The position numbers were made by a program, and so were the translations under genes. The notes under the pieces were generated by a model. It was not told where the DNA came from, did no database searches, and saw nothing but the letters and a program-made list of their open reading frames with translations. From the NCBI RefSeq assembly GCF_008065115.1, contig NZ_CP042913.1, positions 5,157,257 through 5,221,256 on the forward strand: DNA of 64,000 nucleotides, read 5' to 3'. Source of the DNA: Bythopirellula goksoeyrii (GTDB lineage Bacteria > Planctomycetota > Planctomycetia > Pirellulales > Lacipirellulaceae). Of this stretch, positions 16,247-25,116 are shown piece by piece (the stretch's first letter is position 1; each line of letters begins with the position of its first letter).

Positions 16247-17881
16247 ATGCGACTCACGATGTCTAAAGAATTCACGAAAATCAGCGGTGGCACACTCTAC
16301 GACCCAGCCAATGGGATCGATGGCGAAGTGCGTGATCTGTGGATCTCAGCAGGCAAGATCGTCGCTCCACCGAGCGATCCGCAAATCCGTCCCACATGCA
16401 CAATCGATGCCAGCGGCTTGGTCGTAATGCCGGGCGGAATCGATATGCACTGTCATATCGCCGGCCCCAAAGTGAACGCAGCACGTAAACTGCGGCCCGA
16501 TGACCGGCGAAACGCGGAGCCAGTCCGTCGCACTGCGAGGACGCGTAGCGGTACCATGGGAAGTGTACCAAGCACGTTTGCCACCGGCTACAAGTACGCG
16601 GCCCTGGGTTACACAACCGCCTTCGATGCCGCAGTACCGCCGCTGTTGGCGGCTCATGCCCATGCTGAGTTTGCGGACACGCCATGCCTGGATAAAGGTT
16701 GCTACCTGTTGATGGGTAACAACCACTACGTGATGAAAAGCATCCGTGACAAAGAGCCTGCTAAGCTACGGGCGTTCATTGGTTGGCTGTTGTCGCGAGG
16801 CAAAGGCTACGCGCCGAAGCTGGTAAATCCTGGCGGCGTCGAAGCCTGGAAAGGACGCAACGGTTCGCGCAACACGGGTCTCGACGATACTGTGCCCCAC
16901 TTCGATGTAACGCCACGGCAAATCATTAGCGAAGTCGCTCAGGCGGCTGCGGACTTACGTTTGCCGCACCCGGTACACATTCACTGCAATCAACTCGGCA
17001 TGCCCGGCAATTGGCAGACGACCCTCGAAACCATGCGGGCCCTTGAAGATCGTCGAGGACATCTGACGCACATCCAGTTCCACAGCTATGGCGGCGGGGA
17101 TGCCGACGAAGGAACCTTCTCCAGCAAGGTCGCCGGACTGGCGGACTACGTCAACACCCATCCACAATTGACCGTCGATGTGGGGCAGGTGCTGTTTGGT
17201 GAAACCACGAGCATGACTGGCGACGGGCCTTTGGGGCATTTTCTGGCAAATCTCTACGGTCGCAAATGGATTAGCTGCGACGTGGAGATGGAAGCCGGCT
17301 GCGGCATCTCTCCGATCGAATACAAGAACAAGTCCCTCATTCATGCTTTGCAGTGGGCCATCGGCCTGGAATGGTATCTGATGGTCGAGGATCCCTGGCA
17401 GGTGATGATGAGTACCGATCACCCCAACGGTGGATCGTTTCTTGCCTATCCACAGATCATTCGTCTCTTGATGGATCGTACGTATCGCAGCGACATGCTC
17501 AAGAGTTGCCACCCAAATGTCGTGAAACGATCATCACTCGCTGATCTGGACCGAGAATACACGCTCAACGAAATCGCCATCATCACCCGTGCTGGCCCGG
17601 CTAAGATCTTGGGGCTCATCGACAAGGGCCACCTAGGACTAGGTGCCGCTGCCGATATCACGATCTACACGCCGAACGAAAACCAGGAGACGATGTTTGA
17701 ACTCCCACGCATGGTGATCAAAGCGGGCGAAATTGTAGTCGAGCAAGGAGAGATCCGCAGCACTCCGCAGGGGAACATCCTGCATGTCGATGCGGACTAC
17801 GATCGTGAAGTCGAACCAGACATCCAGGCTTGGTTCGAGGACAATTACTCGGTGAACTTCGCGAACTACGGAGTGGAATAG
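16247..17881 (+). CDS. fhcA: Formylmethanofuran dehydrogenase/formyltransferase-hydrolase subunit A
   Basis: The 544-residue product matches FhcA/FmdA, the amidohydrolase subunit of the complex that handles formyl-methanofuran in H4MPT-linked C1 metabolism. Visible features are ISGGTLYDPANGIDGEVRDL, the metal-binding PGGIDMHCHIAGPKVN, GYKYAALGYTTAFDAA, HPVHIHCNQLGMPGNW, QFHSYGGGDADEGTF, EMEAGCGISPIEYKNKS and the late metal ligand in STDHPNGGSF. The ATG at 16259 is an alternative start; neither has a strong ribosome-binding site. Subunits B, C and D and other H4MPT genes are not in the window, as expected if C1 genes are scattered. In bacteria such as methylotrophs the complex oxidises formaldehyde-derived C1 units to formate. 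Confidence 0.94.
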   Translation: MRLTMSKEFTKISGGTLYDPANGIDGEVRDLWISAGKIVAPPSDPQIRPTCTIDASGLVVMPGGIDMHCHIAGPKVNAARKLRPDDRRNAEPVRRTARTRSGTMGSVPSTFATGYKYAALGYTTAFDAAVPPLLAAHAHAEFADTPCLDKGCYLLMGNNHYVMKSIRDKEPAKLRAFIGWLLSRGKGYAPKLVNPGGVEAWKGRNGSRNTGLDDTVPHFDVTPRQIISEVAQAAADLRLPHPVHIHCNQLGMPGNWQTTLETMRALEDRRGHLTHIQFHSYGGGDADEGTFSSKVAGLADYVNTHPQLTVDVGQVLFGETTSMTGDGPLGHFLANLYGRKWISCDVEMEAGCGISPIEYKNKSLIHALQWAIGLEWYLMVEDPWQVMMSTDHPNGGSFLAYPQIIRLLMDRTYRSDMLKSCHPNVVKRSSLADLDREYTLNEIAIITRAGPAKILGLIDKGHLGLGAAADITIYTPNENQETMFELPRMVIKAGEIVVEQGEIRSTPQGNILHVDADYDREVEPDIQAWFEDNYSVNFANYGVE

Positions 17882-17888
17882 GTTCTTC

Positions 17889-18007
17889 TGTCATCCCGAC
17901 GGGAGTTCTACGACCAGAGGGATCTGGGTGGCAAAATCAACACGTACTTGAATGCGAGTGATGGTTCTACCCAGATTCCTCGGTCGTGTTACTCCCGCGG
18001 AATGACA
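17889..18007. repeat. Inverted-repeat element, copy A
   Basis: About 119 bp with ~40-bp imperfect terminal arms beginning TGTCATCCCGACGGGAG and, read on the other strand, TGTCATTCCGCGGGAG, each followed by ACGACC..AGGRATCTGGGT. Related copies are at 28327-28446 and 59226-59343. It lies between the convergent ends of fhcA and the aminotransferase gene. Confidence 0.85.
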
Positions 18008-18012
18008 TGTTA

Positions 18013-19149
18013 CTACTCCGCTAATTCCCGCAGCACCTTCAACCCTCGCTCTAGTGTCTCCATCGAGGCCGCATAGGAGATGCGAAAATGGGTGTCGCGC
18101 TCGCTGAAGATGTTGCCGGGGATAATGAGTAGTTCCCGCTCGATGGCCCGCATGACAAAATCGGCGCCACTCCCCTGCCCTGCGGGCCCGCGTTTTTTTG
18201 CTGTAGGCACCTTGGGAAAAACGTAGAAAGCTCCTCCGGGGGGCGCTACTTCGTAGCCCGCATCCTTCAAGCCATCTACGACAAAATCTCGGCGTTTGCG
18301 ATACTCGGCAACTTGCTTGCCCATATCAGTTTCCAGTGCTGCCAGCCCGGCCCATTGGAGCGGGTGCGGTGCACAGACAAACGTATATTGCTGCAACATG
18401 GTGAGCTTATCGATGATCGCCGCCGGTCCATGAATCCAGCCGAGCCGCCATCCCGTCACGCCGTAGGTTTTGCTGAACCCGTCTACGACCAAGGTTTGAT
18501 CGTTCCACTTGGCAGGACTGGGAGGCACACCGTCATAGCTGAATGTGCGATAAATCTCGTCACTCAACAGAGCAATATTGTGCTTGGCGGCCAACTCGGC
18601 GACCGCCCGCATACTTTCCTCGTTCGCCACGACTCCGGTAGGATTCGCGGGGCTGTTGATTAGAATCAATTTCGTTCGCGGCGTAATGGCCGCGGCGATC
18701 CTGTCTGGATCAATCGCGAAATCTGGATAGGTGTCGATCATCACGCACTTGCCGCCTACCATACGGACCAGAGCCGGGTACATCACGAAGTAGGGGTCCA
18801 TGAAGATGACTTCGTCGCCCGGATCAACCAGCGCCAGCATCGCCATCACGAGCGAACCACTCGTGCCGGAAGTGACCAACACGCGCTGATCGGTATGTCC
18901 ATACTCGGCATCGACACGCGCCTGGAGTGCTTCGCGCAAGGGGGGAATCCCTTGCGTGAGACTGTAGCCATTCTTGTCGCCACGAATCGCGTCGACTGCC
19001 GCGTCCTTCACAGCGTCTGGCACGGGGAAATCGGGCTGGCCAATCGAAAGATTGATCGGGTCGGCCATCTTCGCCGCCAAGTCGAACACCTTGCGGATGC
19101 CAGAGCTATCGAAGTCGTTCGTACGTTGTGCGAGCCAGGGATGGGACAT
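18013..19149 (-). CDS. Class I/II pyridoxal-phosphate aminotransferase (aspartate/aromatic type)
   Basis: This 378-residue fold-type I aminotransferase has the expected landmarks: INLSIGQPDFPVPDAV, the cofactor-binding TSGTSGSLVMAM, INSPANPTGVV, LSDEIYRTFSYDG, the PLP lysine in VDGFSKTYGVTGWRLGW, and FRISYAAS with the substrate carboxylate Arg. The subgroup includes aspartate, aromatic amino acid and LL-diaminopimelate-like enzymes; the exact substrate cannot be chosen from sequence. The start MSHPWLAQRT is well placed. Downstream is inverted-repeat copy A. Upstream, a spacer with the GGAATGCGGATTGCGG motif separates it from the EamA permease gene. Confidence 0.9.
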   Translation of the reverse strand: MSHPWLAQRTNDFDSSGIRKVFDLAAKMADPINLSIGQPDFPVPDAVKDAAVDAIRGDKNGYSLTQGIPPLREALQARVDAEYGHTDQRVLVTSGTSGSLVMAMLALVDPGDEVIFMDPYFVMYPALVRMVGGKCVMIDTYPDFAIDPDRIAAAITPRTKLILINSPANPTGVVANEESMRAVAELAAKHNIALLSDEIYRTFSYDGVPPSPAKWNDQTLVVDGFSKTYGVTGWRLGWIHGPAAIIDKLTMLQQYTFVCAPHPLQWAGLAALETDMGKQVAEYRKRRDFVVDGLKDAGYEVAPPGGAFYVFPKVPTAKKRGPAGQGSGADFVMRAIERELLIIPGNIFSERDTHFRISYAASMETLERGLKVLRELAE

Positions 19150-19190
19150 CTGAATTCGGAATGCGGATTGCGGAATTGGGAATGTGGTAG
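19150..19190. repeat. Low-complexity GGAATGCGGATT-type repeat
   Basis: Reads GGAATGCGGATTGCGGAATTGGGAATG; the same words recur at 20141-20180 and, on the opposite strand, near 47490-47510 (ATTCCGCATTCC). Function unknown. Confidence 0.55.
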
Positions 19191-19226
19191 CCGCGACTCG
19201 ACGAGTCGCCGGTTCAGCGTATTATC

Positions 19227-20138
19227 TTACGCCAACGGTTCCTGCTGCGGTAGCGTGGGTTTTGCGGCGCCCCATTGCACCAGGGCGACCATTGCCAAAG
19301 TGCCGGCCATCGCCGCGATTTGTAGTGTCGTGAGTTGTTCGCTATCGTATTGGCCCCACAGGATGGCGATCAGTGGGATCACATACGTGACCATCCCGGC
19401 GAATAATGGACCTTGGTGTTTTACCAATTGGATGAACAACAAGATAGCCAGTCCCGTGCTGAAGGCGGCTAGCAGCGCAATCGATATGATTGCCATCGGC
19501 CAGCCGTGAGGATTTGACGGTCCACCCAACCCCGTCTCGGCGAGGAACCGGGTTGCGAACTGCAGTGGCACCAACAGCGCCCCTCCGCAGGCGAGGAACA
19601 ACACGGTGAGCGGTAACGACGGCAGGTGGTCGAGTTTCCATTTGATGTACGTGTTCCCAGCAGCGTAAGTGACGGGCACCGTCAGTGCCAACGCCAATAC
19701 CCAGGGTGAGATGCCCCGCTGCGCGCCATCGTGTACAACTCCCGCCAAACAAATCAGCCCTCCGATCACGCCGATCATCTGCCGCGCCGTGGGCCAGATT
19801 CCCAGCATCGGGATTGAAACCAGGATTGTCACCAGGGGCACGAGTGTGACCATCAAACCGAAATAACCATGCTCGTTGGCCTGGGTCATCACGTAGGGCA
19901 ATACCGTAAATGGCCAGGCATTGGCGAGCGCACCCACAAAGAGTACATGCTTCCAGTCACTCGGAGCGATTCGTACTCGGGGCCCTCTCCACCACCACAC
20001 GAGGCTCAGCACCAAGGCCCCACCCAACAGGCGGCACATGCCGATGGTCAGCGGACCGAGCGCCACCGCCGCGCGATCCATGAGGATGAAGCTGGTGCCC
20101 CAGGTCAGACAGATGAACAAGAAACTGAGGTAGGGCAT
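19227..20138 (-). CDS. EamA/DMT family permease
   Basis: I start at the ATG 20138 (MPYLSFLFICLTWGTSFI), which opens the first membrane helix. The frame extends 25 codons further, but that part is encoded by the low-complexity repeat at 20141-20180 and is probably not translated. The 303-residue product has ten predicted helices in two EamA repeats. The first begins FICLTWGTSFILMDRAAVAL and the second after LALALTVPVTYAAGNTYIKW. The family exports or takes up small metabolites such as amino acids; the substrate is unknown. It may be co-transcribed with the aminotransferase gene downstream (77-bp spacer). Confidence 0.87.
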   Translation of the reverse strand: MPYLSFLFICLTWGTSFILMDRAAVALGPLTIGMCRLLGGALVLSLVWWWRGPRVRIAPSDWKHVLFVGALANAWPFTVLPYVMTQANEHGYFGLMVTLVPLVTILVSIPMLGIWPTARQMIGVIGGLICLAGVVHDGAQRGISPWVLALALTVPVTYAAGNTYIKWKLDHLPSLPLTVLFLACGGALLVPLQFATRFLAETGLGGPSNPHGWPMAIISIALLAAFSTGLAILLFIQLVKHQGPLFAGMVTYVIPLIAILWGQYDSEQLTTLQIAAMAGTLAMVALVQWGAAKPTLPQQEPLA

Positions 20139-20140
20139 GG

Positions 20141-20180
20141 AGGGGAATGCGGAATGGGGAAAGCGGATTGCGGAATGAAA
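20141..20180. repeat. Low-complexity GGAATGCGGAATGG-type repeat
   Basis: Repeated words GGAATG, GCGGATTG and GCGGAATG directly upstream of the EamA start codon. It resembles the segment at 19150-19190. Confidence 0.5.
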
Positions 20181-20271
20181 AATGGTGAGCCGGATCGACT
20201 CGAACATGGACATGGAAAAGAATGCAGAATACCCGACTCACGGCTATGTGAGGAGTGACAAAGACATATTA

Positions 20272-20343
20272 TCTCTCGCAGAGGCGCAAAGTCGCAGAGA
20301 AGAGTTTTTTTCTTCTCTGAGTCTCCACGCCTCTGCGAGAGAC
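20272..20343 (-). terminator. Long hairpin downstream of the M56 fusion gene
   Basis: Arms of ~30 bp (TCTCGCAGAGGCGCAAAG with, on the other strand, TCTCGCAGAGGCGTGGAG, both continuing to AGAGAAGA) flank a short T-rich loop. It begins at the stop codon of the 1347-residue gene. It could stop transcription but has no long U-tract after the stem, and it looks like a dispersed repeat of the 'CTCTGCGNCTCTGCG' kind. Confidence 0.6.
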
Positions 20344-23300
20344 TATTCCTGTTCGAGCGCAGACCGGAGCTTTTCTTTGATCTCCGACCACTCAATCGAC
20401 GAAGCGACCAACAGGCCGTCGGGCCCGATGAGGAAATACGTCGGTACGGAACTGATGGCCAGTTGGCGGGCCATGTCGGAGTCGTCGCCGAGGTAATTTT
20501 GTGACCAGTTCCAGCCGTTACGCTCGGCGAGTTGCTTGGCCTGATCGCGGTCCTTGTCGATGTTCAGGCCCACGAAAGTGACTGGCTGCTCAGACAGGTC
20601 ATCGAGCGTGGCCTTCATCTCGGGCATATGCTCGAGACAAGAGGCACACCAACTTGCCCAGACGTGCATCAACACGTAGCGCCCCTTCATATCGAAGATG
20701 GTGCGTTCTTGTCCGCTGGGATCGAGAAATTTGTATACCTGCATGCTCTCACCGACGCGGGGTCCGGCTCGACAGGGGACCTCAATCTTGCCGAGGTCTT
20801 TGGTGCCGGTGGCTTGGTCGGACTCAGTGACTTCGACCGCTACCACTTTTGAGCCGATGGTTTCGACGAGGCAGCCGGCGGGTTGTTCGTAGAGTTGCAG
20901 GACGAGATCATAGGTTCCCGGTGGGACGCCGTTGATTTGCATGTCCCCTTCGGGTGATAGTTTGACGAAATAGTTTTCGCGAGTCCCAAGCCAATCATGA
21001 AATCCTGGATTACGCAACCACGAGGGTTGAACACCATCGCTCGGGTCGAAACTCCAACTTGCAAACTGAGCTGGTATGTCGATTCCTCGATCCCGTGAAA
21101 TCAAGTAATTCAGCGACCATTGCTTGCTGAGTTTCGTATCTTCGCGACCAGTTTCGACCACTTGGCCGGTGATCGTCGTTCCTTCGCCACCTAGATTTAC
21201 GGTTCGCTGCTCGCCAGGCTTGAGTTCAAGTGGCATCGAGGGACTTGAAGTCAGCGGCGAATCTTGCCAAGGGCCGAGGGAGGCGCGGAGGCTACCTTGG
21301 ATGGGTGGTAAGCGATCGAACTGGAATCTCCCTTGATCGTCTGATTGCGCATAATAAGAATCCTGAAAACGTGGTTCTCCAAGTTGTCCGCTCGGCATGG
21401 GAGAAAAATAGATGGATTGACCGGCAACTGGCTTGCCATCTTGCAGTAATCTCCCCGAGATGCTTGCCCACGGCTGGAGTTGCATGTCACCGATCGAGTC
21501 CTCCTCAGGATCGAAGAGTTTTTCAAAGACGCCAAGGTCGTGCAGAACACGGACTCGTACTAGTTCGGCGGTTGCGTTCAAAACGAAGCGACCGCCACTG
21601 TCGGTCCGCACGATTCGCTCTCCATAGGCATCCGGCTCTCCATTGCTCGTTGAGGGAACCCAAGTCGGAGTCCCCTCGATCACCATGGCATCCTCAATCG
21701 GCGCGCCGGTAGCATCGACAACTCGACCCTCACGAGCAGCTGCCGGTTCGAGTTGGACGTTGTGAATCGCCCGTCCATCCAGCGGGCCATACGACTGATC
21801 ACTTACAATAGACCGATAGCCATCTGCTTCGAAACGAACGCGATAGCGATCCTCAAGGTCGCCACTACCCGTTAGAGGCAGCTCGTAGCGGCCGTTGGCC
21901 CCCTGCTTTGTATCCAAGTAGCGTGTGCTGAAAAAGTTGGGGCGGAAGACAATAACGGGCATGGCCTGAAACTTCTCGATTTCCTCACCAGTCGTGGCAT
22001 CTTTCACCGTACCAACGACAACCCGCGCGTCCGCCAACGTGATAATGTGGGGATCGCTTTTGGCAACGAGGGAAATCTCTTGAGGAGCGAAGCCTTTTGC
22101 GCCAACGCTGTACTTGACGGGTTCTTCAGGCGCCCAATCCCACACGTAGACACCGTTTTCATCCGCCCTTCGAGGAACACCATAGTCGGGGACGTTTGGG
22201 TGTTTGTGATTGTGAAGTGCATTCGAACCGTTCCAGGTATCCGGATTGCTGCTATTGGCGAGATACACCCCAACCTTGGAGACTGGATTGCCAGACGTGT
22301 CTACGAAGCGGATCTCAATGCGCTTGCCTGGCCGAAGCTCGAAACGTAATTGTTTCGAATCATTCCCTACCTCAACCATACGCCGCTGTGCTGCAAAACC
22401 GGGGGCTACTATCGTGATCGGGTGTTTTCCAGCTGAGAGCGGCGGTGTGCGGAAGGTGCCGTCCGCATTGACCTCCTTCTCGTATACACCGTCATAGAAG
22501 TACGGCTCATCGCTCCAAACGACCCACCCTTTCTCAACTGGGTTTCCCTCGTGGTCGGTGACGATTCCAGATACGGACTTTCCCCGCTGGAGAATGATCG
22601 TCGCTTCGCCGCTACGAAGCTCGGCAGCACCAACACCTTGTGCTTTTTGGACGTCACCCCAGTTCACGTCGCTGATATAGTCGTCGTGACTGAGTTTTAG
22701 ATAAAATGAATAGTCGGTCCCCCCATCAGGATGCGCCGGTGCTGAATTAAGTTTCCACCGCCCTTCTTCATTCGTCTTTACTGTTGGCTGTCCGAACGAA
22801 TCAGTCAACCAAGTGCTGATCGATTCAGAGCTGTCTTCGACCTGCACGCGAACATGGACTCCTTCGATGGGATTGTCCTCCGAGTCGACAATGCGACCGC
22901 CAAGATTGTGCCCCTTTGCTAGCCGAAATTCGATCTCGTCGGGAATCAACTCGCCATCCCGGTGGCTTCCCTCCGAAAAATTCTTGAACTCACCGACGTA
23001 TCCCGATTGCTTTGGCCATAGCCGAAGAATGTGGAGCCGTTTCGGTATTTGAAGCACCACTGTCCCGTCAGCGTCGGCTGTGTGTATCTTTTCCGTGCGT
23101 GGGCCTTCGTACCCTTCGGGATACCAAATCCCAACGGTCAGCATCGCACCTTCCAGCGGCTTCCCTCCGTCGTCGAGGATGCGGATGCGCATCTCTCGAA
23201 GCAAATCGTTTTGCACCTTCGATTCGGCCGTCTTATCGTTTCCGGCTTCCTGTGCAAGTAGGTTCGAGACAGGCTCCGCCTGTGACTCCAGTCGCATTGA

Positions 23301-24386
23301 ACCAATTACTAGCACCAGCGCCGTTGCCGCCACCAACAGTACTCGAGCCGCTTTGCGGCTTAGCGAAACATGCGACCGGGCCTTGTCGAGAATCGCCATA
23401 ATACGATTCTCCACATTGGAGCTATGGGCCATGCCGACGACGGTGGAAAGGGTGCGATGGCGATAAGAGCGGGCGACGTCTAACAGCACGTCGGCGTAGT
23501 CGGTCTGAGGTTGGCCGCAGGCGATCACCAGATCGTCGCAGGCCAGTTCTCGCAGTTTGCGCATTTGAAAGAGGCCGACCCAGCAAAGGGGATTGAACCA
23601 GTAAAGTGCGCATACAAGTCCGGCTATCAACTGAGCGAGTACGTCGTGCCGTTTCACATGGGCCAGTTCATGGAGCAGTACGAAACGGCGACGCTGTGGA
23701 CACCACTGATCAGCATCTCGCGGTAGAATCACGGTGTGGCGAACGAGACCGGCGGTCAAAGGCGATTGGGCTTCCAGTAGCTTGAGCAGCGTTACTTGGC
23801 GGCGCAGTCCCAGCGAACTTGCCGCTTCCTGCAGAGCGATTTTCCATGATTGTTCGTAAACCTTGGTGCAGCGACGCAACAAGCGCATCAGCGATACTTG
23901 TTGCCATGTTGTGCGAAGAAGGCAAGCTAGGGTTCCGGCAAACCAAAAAGCTCCCAGGAGAAGTGTCCAGGAGAACCGAGGGGACCCGGATGTTGGAGAC
24001 AGATTCTCTGATGTTGGTTGTCGAATCTTCGCCGGGGTGTGTGACTTTTCTTTGCTGACAGGCGTGACTTGTTGAACTGGCACGCGTGCCACCAGACTGC
24101 CTGCAGTTGGCAATGCCTGCTTTTCTATTCTCGGCGGGGGGACAGAGAATCGAGGCTCTTCTGCGAGCGGCAAGGTCGGTAAGATCGGCAAATTCCAAGT
24201 TGGAGAAATAAGAGCAACGACGGGAATGATGAGGCACCCGCAAAATCCCAAAACCCACCAGCGATGAATGGTCGCCGCCGAACGATATCGAAGAAGGAAA
24301 GCTCCAGCCGCAGTTATCGACATCAAGAGAAGCGACTTCAGAATGATATCGAGCATAAAGTATTCGGAGAACAAATCGTGGCTCAT
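20343..24386 (-). CDS. M56 (BlaR1-like) membrane peptidase fused to carboxypeptidase-regulatory repeats and a TlpA-like thioredoxin domain
   Basis: This is a 1347-residue multidomain protein. Residues ~10-60 and ~138-160 are membrane helices. The M56 zinc peptidase motif HELAHVKRHD is near 239 and further helices follow to ~370. From ~395 to ~1200 there is a series of beta-sandwich carboxypeptidase-regulatory/CnaB-like repeats (for example GGRIVDSEDNPIEGVHVRV, VSGIVTDHEGNPVEKGWV, REGRVVDATGAPIEDAMV, ISGRLLQDGKPVAGQ). The last ~110 residues are a thioredoxin/TlpA domain with the redox pair WCASC and a cis-Pro in ISSVPTYFLIG. In BlaR1 systems the M56 protein senses a ligand outside and cleaves the BlaI repressor inside. 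The adjacent BlaI-type gene supports the same logic. Binding of an extracellular ligand by the repeats and redox sensing by the C-terminus are inference. The start has no clear ribosome-binding site. Confidence 0.9.
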   Translation of the reverse strand: MSHDLFSEYFMLDIILKSLLLMSITAAGAFLLRYRSAATIHRWWVLGFCGCLIIPVVALISPTWNLPILPTLPLAEEPRFSVPPPRIEKQALPTAGSLVARVPVQQVTPVSKEKSHTPAKIRQPTSENLSPTSGSPRFSWTLLLGAFWFAGTLACLLRTTWQQVSLMRLLRRCTKVYEQSWKIALQEAASSLGLRRQVTLLKLLEAQSPLTAGLVRHTVILPRDADQWCPQRRRFVLLHELAHVKRHDVLAQLIAGLVCALYWFNPLCWVGLFQMRKLRELACDDLVIACGQPQTDYADVLLDVARSYRHRTLSTVVGMAHSSNVENRIMAILDKARSHVSLSRKAARVLLVAATALVLVIGSMRLESQAEPVSNLLAQEAGNDKTAESKVQNDLLREMRIRILDDGGKPLEGAMLTVGIWYPEGYEGPRTEKIHTADADGTVVLQIPKRLHILRLWPKQSGYVGEFKNFSEGSHRDGELIPDEIEFRLAKGHNLGGRIVDSEDNPIEGVHVRVQVEDSSESISTWLTDSFGQPTVKTNEEGRWKLNSAPAHPDGGTDYSFYLKLSHDDYISDVNWGDVQKAQGVGAAELRSGEATIILQRGKSVSGIVTDHEGNPVEKGWVVWSDEPYFYDGVYEKEVNADGTFRTPPLSAGKHPITIVAPGFAAQRRMVEVGNDSKQLRFELRPGKRIEIRFVDTSGNPVSKVGVYLANSSNPDTWNGSNALHNHKHPNVPDYGVPRRADENGVYVWDWAPEEPVKYSVGAKGFAPQEISLVAKSDPHIITLADARVVVGTVKDATTGEEIEKFQAMPVIVFRPNFFSTRYLDTKQGANGRYELPLTGSGDLEDRYRVRFEADGYRSIVSDQSYGPLDGRAIHNVQLEPAAAREGRVVDATGAPIEDAMVIEGTPTWVPSTSNGEPDAYGERIVRTDSGGRFVLNATAELVRVRVLHDLGVFEKLFDPEEDSIGDMQLQPWASISGRLLQDGKPVAGQSIYFSPMPSGQLGEPRFQDSYYAQSDDQGRFQFDRLPPIQGSLRASLGPWQDSPLTSSPSMPLELKPGEQRTVNLGGEGTTITGQVVETGREDTKLSKQWSLNYLISRDRGIDIPAQFASWSFDPSDGVQPSWLRNPGFHDWLGTRENYFVKLSPEGDMQINGVPPGTYDLVLQLYEQPAGCLVETIGSKVVAVEVTESDQATGTKDLGKIEVPCRAGPRVGESMQVYKFLDPSGQERTIFDMKGRYVLMHVWASWCASCLEHMPEMKATLDDLSEQPVTFVGLNIDKDRDQAKQLAERNGWNWSQNYLGDDSDMARQLAISSVPTYFLIGPDGLLVASSIEWSEIKEKLRSALEQE

Positions 24387-24424
24387 GATATTGAATCGCT
24401 GTTATAGGTACTTGAGAAGAAAAG

Positions 24425-24525
24425 GACCGCGGATATTCGCGGATTGGGCGGATGTGCGCAGATCATTCCATTCGAACAACAACCCGTCCGCGTTAATTTG
24501 CTAAATCCGCGATTATCTGCGGCCT
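24425..24525. repeat. Dispersed CGCGGATT/ATCTGCGG-type repeat
   Basis: Contains CCGCGGATATTCGCGGATT and, after ~45 bp, TCCGCGTTAATTTGC and AATCCGCGATTATCTGCGG. The same word family occurs at 29958-30057. It fills the spacer between the M56 fusion gene and its repressor gene. Confidence 0.55.
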
Positions 24526-24596
24526 ATTTCTTCTTCCACTGCTTCTTTGTTTCTTCATGTTCAAACCTTTTTGCTACGATCCGGCAACTCGTTGGG

Positions 24597-24992
24597 TTAC
24601 TTCTCTTGTTTCCGTGCCTTCTGAATGGCCAGTTGCAATCGGTCCAGGTCTTCTTCCTTCAGATGCTTTGCCGAGTCATCAATCAGGGCGGCCAAAGCAT
24701 CTCCGGGCGAGTTTGGAAAGAACGTTTGTATGAGACTCCGCAGTGCCGAGCGGCTGGCGGAGCGCCGCGACTGGACGGGTGAATAATAGTGCTTCACGTC
24801 GGACCGGTCGCGACGGATCAGGCCTTTGCGCTCGAGGTGCCCGATCATGGTGCGGACCGCGGAGTAGCTGGGGGGGTTGGCCAGGCGCTGGCGCACGTCG
24901 GCGACGGAGGCTCGCTCCAGTTGGTAGATCACGTCCATGATCTGCTGTTCGCGGGTTGCCAGAGTGTGTGTTGCCGGTTTCTTTTTGGGCAC
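24597..24992 (-). CDS. BlaI/MecI/CopY family transcriptional repressor
   Basis: The GTG at 24992 is preceded by AGGGAC and gives 131 residues starting VPKKKPATHTLATREQQIMD. An upstream ATG in frame would run through the operator region and is unlikely. The winged-helix domain shows QQIMDVIYQLERASVADVRQRL, YSAVRTMIGHLERKGLIRRD and HYYSPV, as in BlaI/MecI. A helical dimerisation tail follows. It should repress its own gene and the M56 fusion gene ~210 bp downstream, and be inactivated by proteolysis when the M56 protein is triggered (known for BlaR1/BlaI). The two 16-bp dyads just upstream are the likely binding sites. Confidence 0.93.
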   Translation of the reverse strand: MPKKKPATHTLATREQQIMDVIYQLERASVADVRQRLANPPSYSAVRTMIGHLERKGLIRRDRSDVKHYYSPVQSRRSASRSALRSLIQTFFPNSPGDALAALIDDSAKHLKEEDLDRLQLAIQKARKQEK

Positions 24993-25012
24993 GATTGAGT
25001 CCCTATCGCAGG

Positions 25013-25046
25013 TGTTAATCGATTGACATGTGTTAATATATTGACA
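25013..25046. promoter_or_regulatory. Pair of BlaI-type operator dyads
   Basis: Two direct copies of the near-palindrome TGTTAAT-NN-ATTGACA: TGTTAATCGATTGACA at 25013-25028 and TGTTAATATATTGACA at 25031-25046, centres 18 bp apart. They lie 20-55 bp upstream of the repressor GTG, where they would cover its promoter. Identical half-sites and the position support autoregulation. Confidence 0.8.
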
Positions 25047-25116
25047 CCACGGGGTGGCTGTCAAGACATGTCCTCGGGTTTTGAAAAGGTTTTCTGATGA
25101 CGCGTTTCGCTCCGCC

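Noticed and set aside
23710-24258. Long frames opposite or out of frame with the M56 gene
   Set aside because: They are shadows in another frame of a gene whose product matches known domains over its full length.
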